NCBI GenBank assembly: GCA_016706865.1
Contig: JADJIS010000001.1
Coordinates: 248,001-312,000 of the forward strand
DNA: 64,000 bases
Direction of reading: 5' to 3'
Origin: Bacteroidota bacterium
Lineage (GTDB): Bacteria > Bacteroidota > Bacteroidia > Chitinophagales > BACL12
Shown: piece after piece, positions 44,559-53,090 of the stretch
Position numbering within the stretch: position 1 is the first letter of the stretch
Layout of the letters: each line of letters begins with the position of its first letter
Notes under the pieces: model-generated
Seen by the model: only the letters and a program-made list of their open reading frames with translations
What the model was told of the DNA's origin: nothing
The model's database searches: none
Translations under genes and position numbers: made by a program

Positions 44559-45683
44559 TCAATTTTTAATAAAGGTTTCCGAATAATTAACAGTATCTCC
44601 TATTAATTTGAGGATATAAATTCCCCTATCAAAAGAACTTATATTAACATTAAATTCGGTAACGCCATCTATTATAGGGTTTTCAAGTTTTAGTCGCCCG
44701 GTATTATCATATACATATAATTTAAGTCCGGAAGCACTTTCAGGAAGCCACACTTTTATAAAATTATGCGCGGGATTTGGAGAAAGATTAATCCTGTCGA
44801 CATCCTCCACTGCCTCTTCATCTTCCTCTTCAGCAAATTTTCCAGGGCCGTAATTTGTGAAAGTATAACTTGGGTATTGCACTATTTTATATTCCTGAAC
44901 ACAATTAGCCGGGAAACGATCATCCCATTTTTTTTCTATAGTGTAGGATGGAACAATTTTTCCCGCAGCATTCATACGAAATCCTTTTTTTATGGAATAA
45001 TTAAATGTGCCATCACTTTTGTACATGATCAATTCATTTGATCTTTTCGCATTATTAAAGATCATCTCCATAGAATCGCGCGTAAATTTATTATACCCGG
45101 AACCGACGTTGGAATAAACAAATCCTGAATCGAGCATTTCACGTTTTAATGTAGCTGTCAACTGTATAAAGTCAGGAATAATATCAGCACTATGTTCGGT
45201 GAGATAATTTTTAATCGCATTATAATTGCTTCTATACATACTGCTGTGAAGCTCGTTCACTAGTAAATGATTAAACCTATCGTAAACCTTTATTCGCGAT
45301 TTATCAATAATTGTTTTTACCGGTTTTGTCATCCAAGCTTCATAAAGATTATTTTCCTGATGATAAATGGTAGTTTTCAGATCATTATTCGTGTAAACCA
45401 AACGAACAATACTGTCTCTGGTGATCTCCGGTAATAAATTAACTTTTTCCGTAATAGAAAATGCATTAATAGAATCGGAGATAAGGTAGAACACCTTTGT
45501 TTCCGTGACGTAATTAATAGAACTTTTAACAGTGCCTTGTCCATTTGAAATTTTAAATTGCAAAATCAAAAAGGGGATCAACAAAAAAAGTGTTTTAAAT
45601 TTTTCGGGTGGGTATCGCAAAATAAATTCCAAATTGCGATTCGCCGGGTGGTTTGAATACAAACCAATAGCAAGTAATTTCAT
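44559..45683 (-). CDS. Secreted protein with T9SS sorting domain, first gene of the hydrolase operon
   Basis: A 374-residue protein. From the only ATG (45683) about 28 residues precede the hydrophobic signal KFKTLFLLIPFLILQFKIS; in-frame TTG codons nearer the signal (in NLEFIL) are possible true starts. The mature part is about 250 residues without recognised family (AWMTKPVKTIIDKSRIKVYD, SYTIEKKWDDRFPANCVQEY). An acidic linker EEEDEEAVEDVD leads into the sorting domain (LSPNPAHNFIKVWLPE). A role as partner or substrate carrier of the lipase-like protein is possible from position only. Confidence 0.7.
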   Translation of the reverse strand: MKLLAIGLYSNHPANRNLEFILRYPPEKFKTLFLLIPFLILQFKISNGQGTVKSSINYVTETKVFYLISDSINAFSITEKVNLLPEITRDSIVRLVYTNNDLKTTIYHQENNLYEAWMTKPVKTIIDKSRIKVYDRFNHLLVNELHSSMYRSNYNAIKNYLTEHSADIIPDFIQLTATLKREMLDSGFVYSNVGSGYNKFTRDSMEMIFNNAKRSNELIMYKSDGTFNYSIKKGFRMNAAGKIVPSYTIEKKWDDRFPANCVQEYKIVQYPSYTFTNYGPGKFAEEEDEEAVEDVDRINLSPNPAHNFIKVWLPESASGLKLYVYDNTGRLKLENPIIDGVTEFNVNISSFDRGIYILKLIGDTVNYSETFIKN

Positions 45684-45859
45684 GTAATTGAATTTTAGGG
45701 TTAAACAATTACTTGCAAGGCTAAAATTGTTTTTTTAGAAAAACAAATTATTTTAAAAGTATTTTTTTTATTCAATAATAGCAAGTGAGTAGGCGATTAA
45801 AAAAAGTTGAGCGATTAGGAGGAAGGAGGAGTGAGGAGTGAGGAGAGAGGAAAGAGGAG
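45684..45859. other. Noncoding region upstream of the hydrolase operon
   Basis: AT-rich, followed by a purine-only run (about 45815-45860, GGAGTGAGGAGTGAGGAGAG type) that leads into the 137-bp repeats. No convincing promoter box is seen. Confidence 0.5.
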
Positions 45860-46390
45860 TTTAAATTTCTGACGAAATTTTGGGTGTATGCCGTTAGTGA
45901 GACCCTCGCTAAGAGCGAGAGCCTCACTATCTCCGAATTAATGCAAATTCCACTTTTTATTATTTTGATAATTGATACTATAAAAGGAGAAAGGAGTTTA
46001 AATTTCTGGCGAAATTTTGGGTGTATGCCGTTAGTGAGACCCTCGCTAAGAGCGAGAGCCTCACTATCTCCGAATTAATGCAAATTCCACTTTTTATTAT
46101 TTTGATAATTGATACTATAAAAGGAGAAAGGAGTTTAAATTTCTGGCGAAATTTTGGGTGTATGCCGTTAGTGAGACCCTCGCTAAGAGCGAGAGCCTCA
46201 CTATCTCCGAATTAATGCAAATTCCACTTTTTATTATTTTGATAATTGATACTATAAAAGGAGAAAGGAGTTTAAATTTCTGGCGAAATTTTATTGCGCG
46301 CATTATTTGTTTTCCTGATTCTTGATGCTTGATACCCTTAGGTAATACCGTTAGTGAGAACCTCGCTGAGAGCGAGAGCCTCACTATGTC
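45860..46390. repeat. 137-bp tandem repeats with a 15-bp hairpin each
   Basis: Three full copies begin at 45860, 45997 and 46134 (period exactly 137, nearly identical), and a truncated fourth at 46271. Each has the inverted repeat AGTGAGACCCTCGCT, AAG, AGCGAGAGCCTCACT (for example 45896-45928). A fifth, diverged hairpin (AGTGAGAACCTCGCT, GAG, AGCGAGAGCCTCACT) stands at 46353-46385 without the rest of the unit. The repeats end about 30 bp before the xseB stop. Reading frames inside them are by-products of the repetition. Confidence 0.92.
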
Positions 46391-46422
46391 TTAGTACGGA
46401 TTCACGATTGCCGATTCACGAT

Positions 46423-46626
46423 TCACGCGTCTTCGTCCAATTCTTTCAAAATTTTATTTACATCTTCTTCTGTTGATGTTAATTTTGATTTACAGATCTT
46501 TATAAGGAGAGCAGCGCGTTTTACTTTTTCTGATAATTCGTCAACAGATATTTCACCGTCTTCAATTTCAGCAACTATGGTTTGAAGTTCTTCGAATGCT
46601 TCGGTATAATTCATTTTATCTTTCAT
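46423..46626 (-). CDS. xseB: Exodeoxyribonuclease VII small subunit
   Basis: A 67-residue protein with the family core NYTEAFEELQTIVAEIEDGE and SVDELSEKVKRAALLIKICK, forming the two-helix subunit that wraps XseA. Its ATG overlaps the xseA stop (ATGA), so it is translationally coupled. The C-terminus ends at DEDA, close to GATTCACG-type repeats and the 137-bp array. Confidence 0.92.
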   Translation of the reverse strand: MKDKMNYTEAFEELQTIVAEIEDGEISVDELSEKVKRAALLIKICKSKLTSTEEDVNKILKELDEDA

Positions 46627-48026
46627 GTTGATTCGCCCTCTTTTATTTTATTAACGGTGCTATTTATTTCGCCGTTCAAAATTATCGTTTTTATTTCATC
46701 TCCTGCATTTAATTCAGATGTATTTTTTATGGCTTTTCCTTTAAACAAGGTTATACTATATCCCCGCTGCAAAACTTTTTTAGGGCTCATATTGATCATA
46801 TTTTTTTCCAGATGATCGAGTTCCAGATTTTTATTCTTGACATAACCTGATAACAATACCTGAATTCTACTATTTAGATTTTGGATATTTAATGCTGATG
46901 TTCTGCAGGAGGCAGTTGCATCCTTTTGCATATCTGCCATAATTGTTGAAAGTGACAATCGTTCATTTTTAAATAAAAATCCGGACTGTTGAACGATACT
47001 GCGTATTTGTTCTTTAATGATACTGTTATTGGAAAGCAATTTATTTTCGACCACCGATCTGAATAGTTGGGTGTAGGATCTCAGTTTTATGTTTTGATCA
47101 GTTAATAATTGTTGCGATTCATCAATTATAAAATCTTGCGCCTTTTGTACCGGAACGGAAAAATTGTGAAATTTCTGTAAGAGATATTCCGCAATTTTAG
47201 TTGGGGTAATTGCATTTTCGTAGGAGATCATTTCTGATACTGTGAGGTTGGTAGCATGTCCTATACCCGTTATAACCGGAAGCGGAAATAAGGCTATTTC
47301 TTTTGCGAGGGCATAATTATTATAACAAGATAATCCAACATCTCCCCCACCCCCTCGAATTATTGCAACTACATCAAAATGTTGTTTCACCTTTTTAATT
47401 CTGGATAATTGCCGGCTTATGGAAGGAATGGCTTTTTCACCCTGTAAAACTGAAGGAAAAAGCATGTGAAAAAATTTATAATTCCAATTGTTAGAATCTA
47501 GCACTCTTGTGAAATCGGCATACCCTTTACTTGATTCCACTGAAATTATTGCAATACGTTTTGGCAATAATGATAATTTCATGGTTTTATTTAATCCGAA
47601 AATTCCTTCCGTTTGCAAACGCTGAATTGTTTCCTGTTTTTCCCTTTCAAGATCCCCCAAAGTATATCCGGGATCTATATCCATTATGCGAAGCGACAAA
47701 CCATGTACAGGATCGAAGGTAATATTTGCCAGAAATAAAATTTTTATCCCGTCTTTTAATGGTTCCTGTAATATTTTTAAAAATGCATTATTAATTCTTA
47801 CATAATCATCCTTCCACAAAATGGAACGTATTTGGGCAACTACTTTTTCTCCTTGTTTTTCTACTAATTCCGGATAACAATGTCCCGAATGCCGATAAAG
47901 ATTGAGTTTATTCATTTCTGCCTTTACCCAAAAATCTGTTTTATAGCGCTCAGAAATTGTTTTCTGAATACTTTTGGTAACCTCCAGTAAGGAAAAAATT
48001 GTTTTATTGTTTAATTTTTCTGACAT
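46623..48026 (-). CDS. xseA: Exodeoxyribonuclease VII large subunit
   Basis: A 467-residue nuclease subunit that degrades single-stranded DNA to short oligonucleotides. The N-terminal OB fold includes FWVKAEMNKLNLYRHSGHCY. The catalytic domain includes IAIISVESSKGYADFTRVL, VVAIIRGGGGDVGLSCYNNY and PVITGIGHATNLTVSEMISY. A long helical region follows, with the C-terminal SPKKVLQRGYSIT typical of XseA. The Asp/His active-site residues in GGGGD and GIGHATN are present. xseB follows with a 4-nt overlap. Confidence 0.94.
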   Translation of the reverse strand: MSEKLNNKTIFSLLEVTKSIQKTISERYKTDFWVKAEMNKLNLYRHSGHCYPELVEKQGEKVVAQIRSILWKDDYVRINNAFLKILQEPLKDGIKILFLANITFDPVHGLSLRIMDIDPGYTLGDLEREKQETIQRLQTEGIFGLNKTMKLSLLPKRIAIISVESSKGYADFTRVLDSNNWNYKFFHMLFPSVLQGEKAIPSISRQLSRIKKVKQHFDVVAIIRGGGGDVGLSCYNNYALAKEIALFPLPVITGIGHATNLTVSEMISYENAITPTKIAEYLLQKFHNFSVPVQKAQDFIIDESQQLLTDQNIKLRSYTQLFRSVVENKLLSNNSIIKEQIRSIVQQSGFLFKNERLSLSTIMADMQKDATASCRTSALNIQNLNSRIQVLLSGYVKNKNLELDHLEKNMINMSPKKVLQRGYSITLFKGKAIKNTSELNAGDEIKTIILNGEINSTVNKIKEGEST

Positions 48027-48166
48027 TTAATTTTTCTGAAAATGGAATTTCAAATTTATTAATTATTTTGAGGTTAATTATTTTTTTATTGCAAATTTCC
48101 TTTATGATGTTTTTTTGTTTTGCTATTTCTTATTTCTGAATGTAACTATATTTTCGAAATATTCAC

Positions 48167-48970
48167 TTATTTAACGAACTCAATCTGTTTTACTTCAAAC
48201 GCCCTTATGCCTCCATCAACTTCAATATGGAGCAGGCCATCTTCCCCAACACCTTTTATTACTCCTTTGAATGTAGTTCCATTCACAATAAAATTTTTAT
48301 CCTCCCCCAAACCAAACAAATGTTTGTGATATAAACCATCTATTTCCTTAAAGTTATATCCCCTTAAAAGAAAATAATATTTTTCCAGTTTTGCACATAA
48401 AATTAAAAGCGTATCAGAAATATCAATATTAGCACTTATTAATTCCTTTAAAGAAATGGCAAATAATGTTTTTTCCTTTATAAATTCTTGATTGACATTA
48501 ATTCCTATCCCTACAATACTATTTTCAATTGTATTAGCCCGAAAGATATTTTCGATTAAAACACCGGCAACCTTCCTATCCCCAACTAAAATATCATTAG
48601 GCCATTTAATGGAAACTTTTATCTTCTGCTCAGGTTGCTTGCCCATAAAGTATTCCACACAATCTCTCACGGCAAGAGCAATTGCCTTGTTAAAATAAAA
48701 GATCTGTTTCGGTTCCAAAAAGGTTGGGGAGAACAGGATACTTACCGCTATATTTTCTCCGAGTTCGCTTTTCCAGGTTGCTCCGAGTTGTCCTTTTCCT
48801 GCAAATTGATCCTCTGCAAATACCAATAATCCTTCATTTGGACGTTTATCAGAATTGAGCAGCTCTTTAAGATAGGTATTAGTGCTATCCACCCTGTCGA
48901 GATGTATGAGCTCCTTTCCCAGGAATACCGTATTTTCAAGAGCCCGCAAAAGAATTCGTAACTTTGCCAT
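48167..48970 (-). CDS. birA: Biotin--[acetyl-CoA-carboxylase] ligase
   Basis: A 267-residue enzyme that activates biotin and attaches it to the lysine of carrier proteins; one such target is encoded at 59587-60075. Visible: LDRVDSTNTYLKEL, FAEDQFAGKGQLGATWKSEL (biotin-binding loop, here GKGQLGATW instead of GRGRRGR), VSIKWPNDILVGDRKVAGVL and NSIVGIGINVNQEF. There is no N-terminal helix-turn-helix, so it is not a repressor. The start codon is only 14 bp from that of divergent rsfS. Confidence 0.92.
   Translation of the reverse strand: MAKLRILLRALENTVFLGKELIHLDRVDSTNTYLKELLNSDKRPNEGLLVFAEDQFAGKGQLGATWKSELGENIAVSILFSPTFLEPKQIFYFNKAIALAVRDCVEYFMGKQPEQKIKVSIKWPNDILVGDRKVAGVLIENIFRANTIENSIVGIGINVNQEFIKEKTLFAISLKELISANIDISDTLLILCAKLEKYYFLLRGYNFKEIDGLYHKHLFGLGEDKNFIVNGTTFKGVIKGVGEDGLLHIEVDGGIRAFEVKQIEFVK
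48959..48966 (+). promoter_or_regulatory. -7 box of rsfS inside the birA coding region
   Basis: TAACTTTG, a perfect TAnnTTTG match, 18 nt before the GTG at 48985. It overlaps the first codons of birA on the other strand. No clear -33 TTG. Confidence 0.45.
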
Positions 48971-48984
48971 TCATTACAAAGTAA

Positions 48985-49359
48985 GTGAGAAAAAAAACAA
49001 AGAAATTAGAGGAGGCACAATATTCGTTGACCGATGCCGTCATTGAAAGTATTCAGGATAAAAAGGGTGAAAATATCGTTCATCTGGACTTAAGCAGTTT
49101 AAATGATGCTGCAACAGACCATTTTATCATTTGCCACGCGGATTCAACCACGCAAGTTAGAGCTATAGCAAACCATATTGTAGAAAATGTGTTTGAGATT
49201 ACAGGCATGAAACCTTTAGGAAAAGAGGGTTTTGAAAACTGCGAATGGGTATTGGTGGATTATATGAATGTAGTTGTTCATGTTTTTTATCGTGAAACCC
49301 GCAATTTTTATCAATTGGAGGAGCTATGGCACGATGCCTTAGTTAAAAAAGTAAGTTAA
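48985..49359 (+). CDS. rsfS: Ribosome silencing factor RsfS
   Basis: A 124-residue protein from a GTG start. RsfS binds L14 and blocks subunit joining when nutrients are short. Conserved parts: VIESIQDKKGENIVHLDLSS, ATDHFIICHADSTTQVRAIA, GKEGFENCEWVLVDYMNVVV and HVFYRETRNFYQLEELW. It is followed by ftsH after 18 nt, the common Bacteroidota order. Confidence 0.94.
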   Translation: MRKKTKKLEEAQYSLTDAVIESIQDKKGENIVHLDLSSLNDAATDHFIICHADSTTQVRAIANHIVENVFEITGMKPLGKEGFENCEWVLVDYMNVVVHVFYRETRNFYQLEELWHDALVKKVS

Positions 49360-49377
49360 AAGAGATTAATAATTTCG

Positions 49378-51411
49378 ATGAGTACAGAACAAAACAATCA
49401 AAACAAGAACAAACCGACACCGCAAAAGAAGTTTAATTTCTATTGGATCTATGCAGTGATAGCAGCAGTTTTAATAGCATTTATGTATTTTCCGTTTGAA
49501 GGAAACCCTGTGGAATTAAAGGATATTAAGAAATTTAATACCGAAATGCTTCAAAAGGGTGATGTTAATCGCATTGTTATCGTGAATGATGATTATGCCG
49601 AGATATACATTAAAGCAGACCGTTTAACGAACGAACCCTATAAAAAGGACAAGGTTCCGGAAAAAGGTGCCCAGTATAAATATAAGGTTACCACACCGGA
49701 TGCCTTTATTAATCAATTGAACGATTGGCAGGCGAGCTGGCCTGAAGAAAATAAACTTCAGCCGGAAAGTGAAGAACGCACTAATGTGTTGATGAGTCTT
49801 TTGAGCTGGATATTGCCTTTTGTATTGATTCTTGGTATCTGGATCTTTATTATGCGCAGAGTTACCGGTGGCGGTGGCATGGGCGGCGGCGGACAGATAT
49901 TTAATATCGGTAAGTCGAAAGCTAATCTTTACGATAAGGACACCAAGGTGAATGTTACATTTAACGATGTTGCCGGATTGGATGAAGCCAAGGAAGAAGT
50001 AATGGAAGTAGTGGATTTTCTCAAAAATCCTAAAAAATATACCGCTTTGGGCGGAAAAATACCGAAAGGGGTGCTTTTAGTAGGTAGTCCGGGAACGGGA
50101 AAAACGCTTTTAGCCAAGGCTATGGCTGGTGAAGCGCAGGTTCCTTTCTTCAGTATTTCGGGTTCCGATTTTGTGGAGATGTTTGTGGGAGTAGGTGCGA
50201 GCCGTGTTCGTGACCTCTTCCGTCAGGCTCGTGAAAAGGCCCCATGTATCATATTCATAGATGAAATTGACGCAATAGGACGCGCCAGGGGCAAGAATAT
50301 GATCCAAAGCAACGACGAGCGTGAGAACACCCTCAATCAATTGTTGGTGGAAATGGATGGGTTTGGGACCGACAAGGGTGTAATAATTCTCGCTGCCACG
50401 AACCGTCCGGATGTTTTGGACCCTGCTTTATTGCGTCCGGGACGTTTTGACCGTCAGATCTCTATCGATAAACCGGATCTTGCAGGACGTGAGCAAATAT
50501 TTAAGGTGCATTTGAAGCCTATCAAGGTTTCTCCGGAAGTTGACCCTCATAAGTTGGCGTTACAAACTCCTGGTTTTGCGGGTGCCGATATTGCAAATGT
50601 TTGTAACGAAGCAGCTCTAATTGCAGCCAGAAGAGGAAAGAAATTTGTGGAGATGCAGGATTTTAATGATGCTGTTGACCGTGTTATTGGTGGATTAGAA
50701 AAGAAAAATAAACTGATATCTCAGGATGAGAAAAAAATAGTTGCTTATCACGAAGCAGGACATGCAATTTGTGGATGGTATTTGGAACACGCTGATCCAT
50801 TAGTGAAAGTGAGTATAGTTCCAAGAGGAATTGCTGCTTTAGGTTATGCTCAATATCTTCCAAAAGAACAGTATCTATATACCAAAGAACAATTGATAGA
50901 TATGATGTGTATGACTTTAGGTGGAAGAGCGGCTGAGGATATCATTTTTGGAAAAATAAGCACAGGTGCACAAAACGACCTGGAGCGCATTACCAAAATG
51001 AGTTATGCTATGGTTACCATTTATGGTATGAACGAAGTGATTGGAAATATTTCTTATAACGATCAGAGTCAGGATTATCGTTTTGCAAAACCCTATTCTG
51101 AGCAAACTGCAACCGTTATTGATGAAGAAGTGCGAAAATTAATTGCTGCTGCTTATATCAGAACAAAGGAATTATTATCCACTAAAAAAGTACAATTAGA
51201 AATAATCGCCAAAGAATTACTGGATAAGGAAATTATCTTCAAAGCAGATATGGACAGACTTATTGGTCAGCGTCCTTTTGATGAAAAACATCATGAAGCG
51301 GTGAAATTGGAGGAGAAAGAAACGATAGTAATTTCAGAAAATGGAGCGGATCATGTTGTGCCTGAAGTGGAAAAATTAAAGCCGGAGGATACGGAGGTGA
51401 AACCTTTTTGA
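49378..51411 (+). CDS. ftsH: ATP-dependent zinc metalloprotease FtsH
   Basis: A 677-residue inner-membrane AAA protease. One membrane helix lies near residues 21-40 (FYWIYAVIAAVLIAFMYF), then a periplasmic domain, and a second helix at about 140-160 (LLSWILPFVLILGIWIFIM). A Gly-rich linker follows, then the AAA module (VGSPGTGKTLLAKAMAG; CIIFIDEIDAIGRARG; ATNRPDVLDPALLRPGRFDR) and the zinc site HEAGH with a later Asp-containing helix (STGAQNDLERITKMSY). The acidic C-terminal tail is longer than in E. coli. It lies downstream of rsfS and has its own terminator. Confidence 0.97.
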   Translation: MSTEQNNQNKNKPTPQKKFNFYWIYAVIAAVLIAFMYFPFEGNPVELKDIKKFNTEMLQKGDVNRIVIVNDDYAEIYIKADRLTNEPYKKDKVPEKGAQYKYKVTTPDAFINQLNDWQASWPEENKLQPESEERTNVLMSLLSWILPFVLILGIWIFIMRRVTGGGGMGGGGQIFNIGKSKANLYDKDTKVNVTFNDVAGLDEAKEEVMEVVDFLKNPKKYTALGGKIPKGVLLVGSPGTGKTLLAKAMAGEAQVPFFSISGSDFVEMFVGVGASRVRDLFRQAREKAPCIIFIDEIDAIGRARGKNMIQSNDERENTLNQLLVEMDGFGTDKGVIILAATNRPDVLDPALLRPGRFDRQISIDKPDLAGREQIFKVHLKPIKVSPEVDPHKLALQTPGFAGADIANVCNEAALIAARRGKKFVEMQDFNDAVDRVIGGLEKKNKLISQDEKKIVAYHEAGHAICGWYLEHADPLVKVSIVPRGIAALGYAQYLPKEQYLYTKEQLIDMMCMTLGGRAAEDIIFGKISTGAQNDLERITKMSYAMVTIYGMNEVIGNISYNDQSQDYRFAKPYSEQTATVIDEEVRKLIAAAYIRTKELLSTKKVQLEIIAKELLDKEIIFKADMDRLIGQRPFDEKHHEAVKLEEKETIVISENGADHVVPEVEKLKPEDTEVKPF

Positions 51412-51439
51412 AGGTTGAACTAAGTGCTTAATAATATTA

Positions 51440-51478
51440 ACCGACCGCGGCCGTTATTGCCGCGGTTTGGTATTTTTA
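51440..51478 (+). terminator. Terminator after ftsH
   Basis: ACCGACCGCGG, loop CCGTTATTG, CCGCGGTTTGGT, then ATTTTTAA. The inner ACCGCGG/CCGCGGT pairs are perfect. Confidence 0.75.
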
Positions 51479-51526
51479 ATAGGTGGATTTGAGTGGGAGT
51501 TTGGGTAACATTGGAAGGGTTGCTTC

Positions 51527-51545
51527 GAAATTCCGGTGGAATTTC
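51527..51545. repeat. Short palindrome in a TTGCTTC...CTCGCAATGACG element
   Basis: GAAATTCC, loop GGT, GGAATTTC within GTTGCTTC-[palindrome]-TCGCAATGACGGG. Intergenic words of the form TTGCTTC...CTCGCAATGACG are familiar from many bacterial genomes as dispersed repeats. It occurs once in this window. Confidence 0.4.
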
Positions 51546-51688
51546 TCGCAATGACGGGTGGCCAATAGGAATTTAAGTTGGATAACGCTTTTTTAGATTG
51601 TTTATAACACAAAGCAATGTTTATTGGAAATAACTGAAATTTGAACTTTCATTCAGAAAACATTAGGAATAACCCGATAAAAAATTAT

Positions 51689-52339
51689 ATGGCAAAAATA
51701 TTATCCGCCAAAGAAAAAATACTCAGCAATGTGCGCAGTGCCTTATTGCATCAAACAAAACAACCTTATGCAAATCTGGAAACCAACGATTCGTTTTATG
51801 CAATAGAGAACGAGGCACTGGAAATAATTTTTGCAGAGGCTTTTACGGCGGTTTCGGGTCAATTTGTGTTTTGTGAAAATGAAAAGGAATGTGTTGACAC
51901 CTTAAAAGAATTGGTTACACAAAAAGCCTGGGCGCATATTGTTTGTCCCGAAAAACAATTACACGAATTATTCGACCGCAATCAGTTTATTCAATATGAA
52001 AATAACGCATCGGTTTTGGAAGCGGATGCAGGTATTATGTTATGTGAGGCATTAATTGCACGTACGGGTTCTATTTTAATTTCGAGCCGTCAGCAAAGCG
52101 GAAGAACTTTACCTATTTTTCCTGAAGTAAATATAGTGATCGCCTCTACCAAACAATTGGTATTGGATATTCATGACGGATTTGCAGCTATAAGAAAAAA
52201 ATACGATGGCAATTTTCCTTCCATGGTAAATTTAAATACTGGTCCGAGCAGAACTGCCGACATTGAAAAAACATTAGTGCTTGGTGCCCACGGACCTAAA
52301 GAAGTATATGTATTTTTAATTGATAATTGGCCGGTATAA
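51689..52339 (+). CDS. LutC/YkgG-like LUD-domain protein
   Basis: A 217-residue protein; the start is at the ATG at 51689 (MAKILSAKEKILSNVRSAL), because 16 more residues from an alternative upstream start show no conservation pattern. LUD-domain features: ADAGIMLCEALIARTGSILI, SSRQQSGRTLPIFPEVNIVI, and the end NTGPSRTADIEKTLVLGAHG followed by PKEVYVFLID. LutC is one of three subunits for L-lactate utilisation; lutA and lutB are not here, and the single-gene form is common in Bacteroidota next to ftsH. The substrate is therefore not certain. Confidence 0.85.
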   Translation: MAKILSAKEKILSNVRSALLHQTKQPYANLETNDSFYAIENEALEIIFAEAFTAVSGQFVFCENEKECVDTLKELVTQKAWAHIVCPEKQLHELFDRNQFIQYENNASVLEADAGIMLCEALIARTGSILISSRQQSGRTLPIFPEVNIVIASTKQLVLDIHDGFAAIRKKYDGNFPSMVNLNTGPSRTADIEKTLVLGAHGPKEVYVFLIDNWPV

Positions 52340-52346
52340 TCAGCGG

Positions 52347-53090
52347 ATGGAAAGAACAAAAATTTATTTCGCCTCCGATTTTCATCTCGGCATTCCCGAT
52401 CACGCATCCAGTCTTGAAAGAGAAAAAAAAATAGTGCGTTGGTTGGATGAAATTAAATCAGAAGCCAAACAAATTTTTTTAATTGGCGATCTGTTTGATT
52501 TTTGGTTTGAATATAAACATGTTGTTCCAAGAGGGTTTGTTCGATTGTTGGGAAAACTCGCCGAATTAAAAGATAGTGGTATAGATATACAAATATTTAC
52601 CGGAAATCACGATTTGTGGATGTTTGGTTATTTTGAAGAGGAATTAAAAATTCCTGTGCATCACAAGCCCATACAATTGGAAGCTAATGGCAAAAAATTT
52701 TATATAGGACATGGCGATGGAATTGGTCCAGGAGATAATGGCTTTAAGTTCATGAAAAAAATATTCAAAAGCAGACTGGCACAGGTTTTATTTGGCATGC
52801 TACATCCCTACCTTGCATTTAAAATTGCACGCTACTTTTCCTATAATAGCAGAATGTACAATGTGGAACGCAAATTTTTAGGGGAAGATAAAGAATGGCA
52901 AATGCTTTATGCAAAAGAGGTATTAAAAAAAGAACATTTTGATTATTTTTTATTTGGTCATCGGCATATAGCCATTCAGATACCAATTGGAGAAAACAGT
53001 TCGTTCATTAATTTGGGCGATTGGATAGTATTTAATTCTTATGCAGTATTTGATGGTAGCACCTGCACTTTAAAATATTATGAAAAATAG
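52347..53090 (+). CDS. lpxH: UDP-2,3-diacylglucosamine diphosphatase (LpxH-like)
   Basis: A 247-residue calcineurin-fold phosphoesterase from the ATG at 52347 (MERTKIYFASDFHLG). It hydrolyses UDP-diacylglucosamine to lipid X in lipid A synthesis. The metal-binding motifs are complete and in order: SDFHLG, GDLFDFWFE, TGNHDLWM, GHGDGIG and FGHRHIA. The gene starts 7 nt after the LUD gene and its end overlaps the next gene by 11 nt. Related phosphoesterases exist, so the substrate is inferred. Confidence 0.85.
   Translation: MERTKIYFASDFHLGIPDHASSLEREKKIVRWLDEIKSEAKQIFLIGDLFDFWFEYKHVVPRGFVRLLGKLAELKDSGIDIQIFTGNHDLWMFGYFEEELKIPVHHKPIQLEANGKKFYIGHGDGIGPGDNGFKFMKKIFKSRLAQVLFGMLHPYLAFKIARYFSYNSRMYNVERKFLGEDKEWQMLYAKEVLKKEHFDYFLFGHRHIAIQIPIGENSSFINLGDWIVFNSYAVFDGSTCTLKYYEK

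Noticed and set aside
45884..46215. Two identical 64-codon reading frames
   Set aside because: They are the same frame in successive 137-bp repeat copies, starting inside the repeat and without family features.
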